In this document: positions 54,665 through 59,884 of the stretch, piece by piece | Layout of the letters: each line of letters starts with the position of its first letter | Numbering within the stretch: the stretch's first letter is position 1 | From: Betaproteobacteria bacterium HGW-Betaproteobacteria-14 | GTDB lineage: Bacteria > Pseudomonadota > Gammaproteobacteria > Burkholderiales > Rhodocyclaceae | NCBI GenBank assembly: GCA_002840845.1 | Contig: PHCS01000008.1 | Span: 1 to 59,884 of the forward strand | Reading direction: 5' to 3' | Length of the DNA: 59,884 nt | The notes under the pieces: generated by a model | Told to the model about the DNA's origin: nothing | The model's database searches: none | The model's input: only the letters and a program-made list of their open reading frames with translations | Made by a program: the position numbers and the translations under genes

Positions 54665-55519
54665 ATGAGTCTGCGCTGGCGCAGCTGCCCGCGCCCGGCG
54701 GGCAGCGACGTGCCGCGGGCGGCCACCCCGGACGGCACGGTGGTGTATGCCGTCGGCGACATCCACGGCCGCGCCGACCTGCTGCGGGAACTGCTCGACG
54801 GCATCCGCCATGATGCCCGCCTGCGGCCGGCGCGCCGCCGCGTGCTCGTGACGCTCGGCGACTACGTCAACCGCGGCCCCGAGTGCCGTGCCGTCGTCGA
54901 CCTGCTGCTTTCGCCTGGCCTGGGCGGCTTCGAATTTGTAAGTCTCATGGGCAACGTCGAGCAGGCGATGCTGCGCTATCTCGACGGGGAGATGGCCATC
55001 GCCATCAACTGGCTCGAGTACGGCGGCATCGAGACCGCCGCCGCCTACGGCGTGGCCTGCCCGCTGCCGCGGCGCCGGGACGAGCACAGCCTCGAAGCCA
55101 TGCGCTGGCAGGACGACTACCAGGACGCCTACGGCGCCACCATGCCGCCGCAGCCCGATGAGATCGCCGGCCTCGAAGCGCTGCGACACGAACTGGCGGC
55201 GGCGTTGCCGCCCGAGCACCTGGCGTTCTTCCGCAGCCTGCGGACGATGTGGCGCGAGGGCGACTACTGCTTCGTCCACGCCGGCATCGTGCCCGGCCTG
55301 CCGCTCGAGGCGCAGCCCGCGCGCGACTGCATGTGGATCCGCCGCCGCTTCCTCGATTCCGCGCTGGACCACGGCGCGGTGATCGTGCACGGCCACAGCA
55401 TCGCGCCCGAGCCCGACGTGCGTCACAACCGCATCGGCATCGACACCGGCGCCTACAAGTCCGGCGTGCTCACCTGCCTCGTCCTCGACGGCGCCGAGCG
55501 CAGCTTCCTGCAAACCTGA
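54665..55519 (+). CDS. PPP-family metallophosphatase with altered GNHE motif
   Basis: 284 residues. GDIHG (31-35), GDYVNRG (65-71) and later HGHS fit the calcineurin-like/PPP layout of serine/threonine phosphatases and diadenosine tetraphosphatases. The third motif reads GNVE (96-99), so the usual catalytic His of GNHE is replaced by Val; GDYVNRG differs from GDxVDRG by one residue, which is seen in some active relatives. Activity may be reduced or changed. Seven bases after the ligase gene, so possibly cotranscribed. Confidence 0.85.
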   Translation: MSLRWRSCPRPAGSDVPRAATPDGTVVYAVGDIHGRADLLRELLDGIRHDARLRPARRRVLVTLGDYVNRGPECRAVVDLLLSPGLGGFEFVSLMGNVEQAMLRYLDGEMAIAINWLEYGGIETAAAYGVACPLPRRRDEHSLEAMRWQDDYQDAYGATMPPQPDEIAGLEALRHELAAALPPEHLAFFRSLRTMWREGDYCFVHAGIVPGLPLEAQPARDCMWIRRRFLDSALDHGAVIVHGHSIAPEPDVRHNRIGIDTGAYKSGVLTCLVLDGAERSFLQT

Positions 55520-55575
55520 CCCTCCCTCCTCGCGTGCGGAGGGGCAGCCGTCATTCCCGCGCAGGCGGGAATCCG
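55520..55575 (+). terminator. Terminator-like hairpin followed by a CATTCCCGC unit
   Basis: CCCTCC and GGAGGG (about 55526-55543) form a short stem just after the phosphatase stop, then a CATTCCCGC repeat unit at 55551-55575 (TCATTCCCGCGCAGGCGGGA). Together they probably end the ligase-phosphatase transcript. Confidence 0.5.
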
Positions 55576-55592
55576 GCATCGTAGAATTCCCC

Positions 55593-56399
55593 ATGCCCGC
55601 AGCAAGCACCGAACTCCGCGACGCCCTCGGCACCCTTCACGCGCCGGCGCAAGGCGCCCCGCGCATCGTCAGCCTCGTTCCCAGCCTGACCGAACTGCTG
55701 TGCGACCTCGGCCTCGCCGGCAACCTCGTTGGCCGCAGCGGCTTCTGCATCCACCCGCGCGCGACGGTGAAACGCATCCCCAAAATGGGCGGCACCAAGG
55801 ACGCCGACATCGAGAGGATTCGCGCCGCCGCGCCGACGCACCTCGTCGCGAACATCGACGAGAATCGCCGCGAGCAGGTCGAGGCACTCGCCGGCTTCGT
55901 GCCGCACATCATCGTCACCCACCCGCTGGTGCCGGATGACAACCTCGCGCTCTTCAGTCTCTTCGGCGGCATTTTCCGTCGCGGAGCCGAGGCCGAACGA
56001 CTTGCCTCGGATTTTCACACCGCGCGCGCAGAACTGCGCCGCGCTACAGGACACCTGCCGCGCCAGCGCGTGCTCTACCTCATCTGGAAGAACCCCTGGA
56101 TGACCGTTTCGCGCGACACCTACATCTCCGCCATGCTCGCCGCCGCCGGCTGGGACACCCTGCCCGAGGCATGCGCGGCGCGCTACCCGGAAGTCGACGC
56201 CGTATTCCAGGGACTGACTTTGACAGACCACGTCTTGCTCTCCACCGAACCCTACCGCTTCAGCGAAAAACACCTTGCCGCAGCCGCCGCCCGCTTCGGC
56301 GCGCCCGCGCAGCTCATCGATGGCGAGATGGTGTCCTGGTACGGCAGCCGCGCGGCGGACGGGTTGCGCTACCTGGCGCGACTGAGAGAGACTCGCTGA
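55593..56399 (+). CDS. BtuF-like periplasmic-binding-protein fold, no signal peptide
   Basis: 268 residues. RIVSLVPSLTELLCDLGLAGNLVGRSGFCIHP is the start of the BtuF/FecB-like family (key part SLVPSLTELL), and the two-lobe pattern continues with IPKMGGTKDADIERI and LIWKNPWMTVSRDTYISAML. No secretion signal precedes it (MPAASTELRD), unlike genuine BtuF proteins. Either it works in the cytosol or the start is misplaced; no upstream candidate was seen. Ligand likely a corrinoid or similar, not certain. Confidence 0.78.
   Translation: MPAASTELRDALGTLHAPAQGAPRIVSLVPSLTELLCDLGLAGNLVGRSGFCIHPRATVKRIPKMGGTKDADIERIRAAAPTHLVANIDENRREQVEALAGFVPHIIVTHPLVPDDNLALFSLFGGIFRRGAEAERLASDFHTARAELRRATGHLPRQRVLYLIWKNPWMTVSRDTYISAMLAAAGWDTLPEACAARYPEVDAVFQGLTLTDHVLLSTEPYRFSEKHLAAAAARFGAPAQLIDGEMVSWYGSRAADGLRYLARLRETR
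56198..56221 (-). repeat. Bipartite motif copy 15
   Basis: AAAGTCAG, ten bases, ACGGCG on the minus strand, in the BtuF-like gene. Confidence 0.8.
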
Positions 56400-56408
56400 C
56401 GAACTGGA

Positions 56409-56432
56409 AAAGTCAGCCGCTGGAATACGGCG
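56409..56432 (+). repeat. Bipartite motif copy 16
   Basis: AAAGTCAG, ten bases, ACGGCG, just after the BtuF-like stop codon. Confidence 0.8.
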
Positions 56433-56471
56433 GCAAATCAGGGCGAGGCGTGCTTTTGGCCAGGAGCGGCC

Positions 56472-56543
56472 TTGTAGGTCGGGCTTCAGCCCGACTTGGG
56501 CACCCGATCAACCGCTGCTGTCGGCCTGAAGGCCGACCTACAA
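56472..56543. repeat. GTAGGTCGG-family REPIN-like inverted repeat
   Basis: TTGTAGGTCGGGCTTCAG... (56472-56495) and its inverse (56520-56543), each arm with an internal palindrome around CTTCAG/CTGAAG. Just upstream of the SUMF1-like gene. A collapsed relative (CTGTAGG/CCTACAG) sits at 35500-35517. Confidence 0.8.
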
Positions 56544-56591
56544 AACAACTGCCGCTCGGGGCCGCAACCCGATATGGGCGATAAAGCCTCT

Positions 56592-57629
56592 ATGAACACC
56601 ATAACCAAACCCGCCCCAGGCCTGACGGTGCGCACCATTTTGGGCAGGCTGCCCGCATTGCTGACCGGTCTGCTGGTGGCGTTTCCATCTTGGCCGCAGG
56701 TCATCGAGAACTCCCTGGGCATGAAGTTCGTGCGCGTGCCGGCCGGCGAGTTCCTCATGGGCAGCGAGGAATCTCCCGAGTCGCTGGCCCGCGCCTATCC
56801 GCAGTACGAGCGCAGCCGCTTCGAGAAACTGGGCGATGAGGCGCCGGTGCATCGCGTGCGCATCACGCGGGCTTTCCTGCTCGGCCAGCATGAGGTCACC
56901 GTCGGGCAGTTTCGCAGATTCCTCGCCGAGTCGGGCTACGTGCCTGAATCCGTCGCCGACGGCACGGGCGGGTATGGCTACCGGCGCGACTATGACCCGG
57001 CGATGACGCCGCGCGGCGATGCCTTCGAGGGGCGCGATCCGAGATACGACTGGCGCAACCCGGGCTTTGCCCAGGGCGAGGACCACCCGGTGCTGAACGT
57101 CACCTGGAACGACGCCATGGCCATGGTGGCCTGGCTGAGCCGCAAGGAGGGCCGCACCTATCGCCTGCCGACCGAGGCCGAGTGGGAATATGCCTGCCGC
57201 GCGGGCATGCGCACGCGCTATTCGAACGGCGACGATCCGCAGGTGCTGCGAGAAGTGGCCAATGTCTTCGATGCCGATTCGGCGGCTAACTGGCCGGCCT
57301 GGCAGAAATTTGCGGTCGAGGGCCGCGACGGCTACGCGTTCACCGCGCCGGTGGGCAGCTTTGCGCCGAACGCGCTGGGTCTGTACGACATGCTCGGCAA
57401 CGCCTGGGAGTGGGTGGCCGACTGGCACGACGACCGTTATTACGCCGTTTCTCCGCAGGACGATCCCGCCGGCCCGGCCAACGGCAGCGTGCGCGTGCGC
57501 CGCGGCGGCTCATGGCACACCTGGCCACTGTATGCGCGCTGCGCCTTCCGCAACTGGAACACGCCGCAGACGCGCTACACGCTGCTCGGCATGCGCCTGC
57601 TGCGGGAAGTGGACGACGGGGGGCGTTGA
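56592..57629 (+). CDS. SUMF1/FGE-fold protein, lacking the catalytic Cys pair
   Basis: 345 residues from ATG 56592; a signal-like hydrophobic stretch (ALLTGLLVAFPSW) follows. GMKFVRVPAGEFLMGSEE, PVLNVTWNDAMAMVAWLS, RLPTEAEWEYACRAG, LGLYDMLGNAWEWVADW and VRRGGSW are the FGE-fold motifs. The C-terminal part reads TWPLYARCAFRNW, without the two-Cys motif of formylglycine-generating enzymes, so sulphatase activation is unlikely. Role unknown; such proteins often serve as ligand-binding or modified-enzyme domains. Confidence 0.85.
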   Translation: MNTITKPAPGLTVRTILGRLPALLTGLLVAFPSWPQVIENSLGMKFVRVPAGEFLMGSEESPESLARAYPQYERSRFEKLGDEAPVHRVRITRAFLLGQHEVTVGQFRRFLAESGYVPESVADGTGGYGYRRDYDPAMTPRGDAFEGRDPRYDWRNPGFAQGEDHPVLNVTWNDAMAMVAWLSRKEGRTYRLPTEAEWEYACRAGMRTRYSNGDDPQVLREVANVFDADSAANWPAWQKFAVEGRDGYAFTAPVGSFAPNALGLYDMLGNAWEWVADWHDDRYYAVSPQDDPAGPANGSVRVRRGGSWHTWPLYARCAFRNWNTPQTRYTLLGMRLLREVDDGGR

Positions 57630-57635
57630 AGCGGC

Positions 57636-57911
57636 TTATTTTGCACTGCGCGAATCCGTCAGCGCTGCGAACATGCCGAGCCCGATGAAGCCGGCGCCAA
57701 GGGCATAGAGCGTGTCGGTGAGGGCGGCGATCGCCACGAACAGCGCGCCGAGGAAAGCGCCCTGCAGCATGGGCGGGGCGCCGGCGCCGCGGCCCTGCAA
57801 CAGGCTGCGCGCAACAATGTAGAGCACGCCCGGCCCGGGCGTGAGGGCGAGCACGAGGCTGGCAACCAGGAAGGCGGAAAACAGCGGCCAGGGCGGCAGG
57901 AGGTCGGTCAT
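57636..57911 (-). pseudogene. LysE/RhtB-family exporter with internal deletion
   Basis: 91 residues against about 205 in the family. The first 45 residues match the N-terminus (VLALTPGPGVLYIVARSLLQG), and the rest resembles only the C-terminal part (LGALFVAIAALTDTLYALGAG). The middle, with the central spans, is missing, yet the frame is open. Most likely an in-frame deletion that abolished transport. Start overlaps the DUF1622 gene stop by four bases. Confidence 0.7.
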
Positions 57912-58285
57912 GGCTGTCCCGCGCTGGCGTCAGCTTTGGTGATGCGCTCCTCCTCCTGCCACGGCCAGCGGCCTTCCACTTCGAGGTGCAGCGTCACGCT
58001 GAGGAAGGAACGGATGAGGATGATCAGGCCGAGCACGGCGACGCTCTCCAGCGTGGCCGAGACGACGACGGTGCGGATGATGTCCCCGGCAATAAGGAAT
58101 TCCAGGCCGAGGATGATGGAGCGCCCGAGCTGCCGCCGGTAGGTCTTGTAGGCGACACCCTCCGGCAGTGCGCGGAACGTGCGCAGGAAGGCGACGGAGG
58201 AAACGCCCGAGCCGATCATGACCACGAGCACGCCGATCGCCTCGATGGCGTAGCCGGCGAAGGAAATGATCTCGGTAAACTGCAT
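57908..58285 (-). CDS. DUF1622 membrane protein
   Basis: 125 residues from ATG 58285, preceded by AGGAGGCCTGCGGC. Three spans; IEAIGVLVVMIGSGVSSVAFLR, RRQLGRSIILGLEFLIAGDIIRTVV and LGLIILIRSFLSVTLHLEVEGRWPW are the family pattern (key part GLEFLIAGDIIRT). Function unknown. It probably shares a transcript with the deleted LysE gene. Confidence 0.85.
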   Translation of the reverse strand: MQFTEIISFAGYAIEAIGVLVVMIGSGVSSVAFLRTFRALPEGVAYKTYRRQLGRSIILGLEFLIAGDIIRTVVVSATLESVAVLGLIILIRSFLSVTLHLEVEGRWPWQEEERITKADASAGQP

Positions 58286-58403
58286 GCCGCAGGCCTCCTG
58301 AACGATGGGGAAGTGGGGAGAGCGTGCTCTCCGCATGCATTCTAGCCGGTCGCGGGCGCGTCAATATGCGATCATGCGGCCTGCAACCCGTATCGGATAC
58401 CGC

Positions 58404-58937
58404 ATGAAACAAACCGTTCTCATTGCCGCTGCCTGCACATTCGCAGCTTACGGCTGCGCGGGGCCGCTGTCGTTTGACTCGGCCGGCCGCGCGCCGGACA
58501 CGAAACAGGTCGTTGCTCCGCCTCGCGCTTCGCCCGCTGTTGCGCCGCAGGCGAAGGTCGCCCCGCCGGAGACGGCGAGCAAGCCGGCAGAGCCGCCGCC
58601 GGAAGTCCATCCCGCGCCGGATGCCGTCATCAAGCTCAATCCCGGCAGCGACGCCCTCTCCAGCGAAATGGAGGCCCGCCTCAACCTCATCGCCCAGCAG
58701 GTGCGCGATAACGAACAGCTCATGCTGCGCCTGGAAAGCTATGTGCCCGATGGCGGCAGCCATGCCCTGAATCTCGGCATCGCTGAACAGTCACTGCAGG
58801 TGATCAAGAAGCGCCTCGTGGAATTGAGCGTCTCGCCGAGGCGGATTTTCCTGGCGCCGTTCGGCGAGGAGCACCGCGAGGAACGCGACCGGCGCATGCA
58901 CTGGGTGGAGATCTACCTGGTCAGGCCGCGCCTGTAG
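58404..58937 (+). CDS. OmpA-like lipoprotein
   Basis: 177 residues from ATG 58404. MKQTVLIAAACTFAAYGC ends in a lipobox Cys, followed by a Pro/Ala-rich linker and a C-terminal OmpA-like peptidoglycan-binding domain (IKLNPGSDALSSEMEARLNLIAQQVRD, key ALNLGIAEQSLQVIKKRLVELSV). Overlaps the RlmN-like gene by 17 bases at its 3' end (convergent). Confidence 0.75.
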   Translation: MKQTVLIAAACTFAAYGCAGPLSFDSAGRAPDTKQVVAPPRASPAVAPQAKVAPPETASKPAEPPPEVHPAPDAVIKLNPGSDALSSEMEARLNLIAQQVRDNEQLMLRLESYVPDGGSHALNLGIAEQSLQVIKKRLVELSVSPRRIFLAPFGEEHREERDRRMHWVEIYLVRPRL

Positions 58938-59884
58938 GGGCAGGCCGGTACGACTTCGCCAGGGCGCGCGCACGCAGCTGCCCGCAGCCGCCGTCGATGT
59001 CCTGGCCGGCGGACTGGCGCAGCTTGGTGAGGATGCCGCGCCTGTAGAGCGCCAGCGACATCGCTTCCGCGCTTTCTTGCGCGGGGCGGCTGAAGCCCAG
59101 GCCGTCCACTGCGTTGTAGGGGATCAGGTTCATCACCGCGTATTTGCCGGCGAGCAGCTTCGCGATGCCGTCCACTTCCTCGGCGCTGTCGTTGATGCCT
59201 TCGAGCAAAGTCCACTGATACTGGATCGGGTAGCCGGTGGCGCGGGCGTAGGCTTCGCCGAGCTCGACGAGTTCGGCCGGGTCGATGCGCTGCGCATGCG
59301 GCAGCAGTTGCGCGCGCAGGTCGGCGCGGGTCGTGTGCAATGAAAGCGCAAGCGCCGGCTTCACCTTCGCCTGCGGCAGCCGCTCGAAGACGCGCCGGTC
59401 GCCCACGGTGGAGAAGACCAGGTTCTTGTGGCCGATGTCGCCCAGCGTGCCGAGCAGCTCGATGGCGTCGAGCACATTGTCCAGGTTGTGCGCCGGCTCG
59501 CCCATGCCCATGAACACCACCTTCTTAACGGCGCGCAGGGTGCGCGCCAGCACCACCTGCGCGACGATCTCGGCGCTGCCGAGCTGGCGCAGCAGGCCGT
59601 CGCGGCCGGTCATGCAGAAGACGCAGCCCACGGCGCAGCCGACCTGCGTCGACACGCACAGTCCGCCCTTCGGCAGCAGCACGCTTTCCACCGTCTGGCC
59701 GTCCGTGAGTTCGACCAGCAGGCGCGAGGAACCGTCCGCGCCGGCGTGTTCGGAGCGCAGGCGCGCCAGGGCATGCCATTCCGCCGTGAGGTCGGGCAGG
59801 GCGTCGCGCACTTCCCGTGGCAGGAAATCCTCGGGCCGGCTGCGCCCGCTTCCGGGCGGCAGCGCGCGCGTCCAGTTGCGCAGG
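58921..59884 (-). CDS. RlmN-like radical SAM methyltransferase (5' end outside window)
   Basis: The frame runs off the right edge with no stop, so 321 residues are seen. STQVGCAVGCVFCMTGRDG carries the Cys-x3-Cys-x2-Cys cluster site, VFMGMGEPAHNLDNVL and GLGFSRPAQESAEAM fit the RlmN/Cfr family. GCGQLRARALA near the end contains the second catalytic Cys. These enzymes methylate C2 of adenine in 23S rRNA and tRNA. The N-terminal part (WTRALPPGSGRSRPEDFLP) suggests a family branch distinct from canonical RlmN. Confidence 0.88.
   Translation of the reverse strand, partial: LRNWTRALPPGSGRSRPEDFLPREVRDALPDLTAEWHALARLRSEHAGADGSSRLLVELTDGQTVESVLLPKGGLCVSTQVGCAVGCVFCMTGRDGLLRQLGSAEIVAQVVLARTLRAVKKVVFMGMGEPAHNLDNVLDAIELLGTLGDIGHKNLVFSTVGDRRVFERLPQAKVKPALALSLHTTRADLRAQLLPHAQRIDPAELVELGEAYARATGYPIQYQWTLLEGINDSAEEVDGIAKLLAGKYAVMNLIPYNAVDGLGFSRPAQESAEAMSLALYRRGILTKLRQSAGQDIDGGCGQLRARALAKSYRPAPTGAA

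Overview
The window is a high-GC stretch of a betaproteobacterial chromosome, most likely a denitrifying or otherwise facultatively anaerobic member of the Rhodocyclales. This is inferred from gene content: a complete anaerobic phenol-activation operon of the Thauera/Aromatoleum type, RpoN with PtsN-HprK-Hpf, a RibBX-type riboflavin cluster and a FolM-like pteridine reductase. No rRNA, tRNA, CRISPR array, complete insertion sequence or prophage was seen.

Layout. 1-2135: the end of a hotdog thioesterase, a RelB/RelE-type toxin-antitoxin pair with a palindromic operator, and a secreted propeller-like gene split by a frameshift at an A7 run. 2192-5058: MidA-like methyltransferase, pteridine reductase, ttcA. 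5101-10428: a signalling cluster (cyclase-FHA protein, membrane Ser/Thr kinase, CsgG-like and other exported proteins, PsiF). 10520-16683: hprK-ptsN-hpf-rpoN-lptB-recX-recA and pncC. 16676-21342: riboflavin and housekeeping operon (ribE-ribBX-ribH-nusB-small membrane protein-thiL-pgpA-pncC). 21437-31523: dsbD, cutA, an ABC exporter, hydrolase, ferredoxin, MazG-like, VanZ-like, a sodium symporter and ubiB, all on the minus strand. 31630-35504: argS, a SPOR protein, dsbA and an SDR. 35505-38362: two low-GC secreted hydrolases between about 157-bp inverted repeats. 38363-41789: methionine gamma-lyase, a flavin-type protein and a DmpR/MopR-type phenol sensor. 42206-54657: phenylphosphate synthase (ppsABC), phenylphosphate carboxylase (ppcBDAC), then UbiD, UbiX, an archaeal-type CTP-dependent riboflavin kinase homologue, a Nudix hydrolase, a split-barrel flavoprotein and a CoA ligase. 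54665-59884: a phosphatase, a BtuF-like protein, a SUMF1-like protein, a deleted LysE gene, a DUF1622 protein, an OmpA-like lipoprotein and an RlmN-like enzyme cut by the window edge.

How it works together. The sensor at 40035-41789 keeps the phenol-pocket and zinc residues of MopR/DmpR. It faces the pps operon across a 416-bp gap holding a textbook sigma-54 promoter (TGGCAC, 5 bases, TTGC); rpoN itself is in the window. PpsABC would phosphorylate phenol with ATP, and PpcABCD would carboxylate phenylphosphate to 4-hydroxybenzoate. The genes after ppc read as a local supply line for prenylated FMN: riboflavin kinase makes FMN, a Nudix enzyme could make dimethylallyl phosphate, and UbiX joins them for the UbiD-type proteins.

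Two signals are not explained by genes. One is a dispersed bipartite motif, AAAGTCAG then ten bases then ACGG(CG), found 16 times on both strands in coding and non-coding DNA. The other is a set of palindromic repeat families (three REPIN-like elements, a CATTCCCGC family, a GTAGGTCGG family), several placed at start codons or between genes of the phenol operon.
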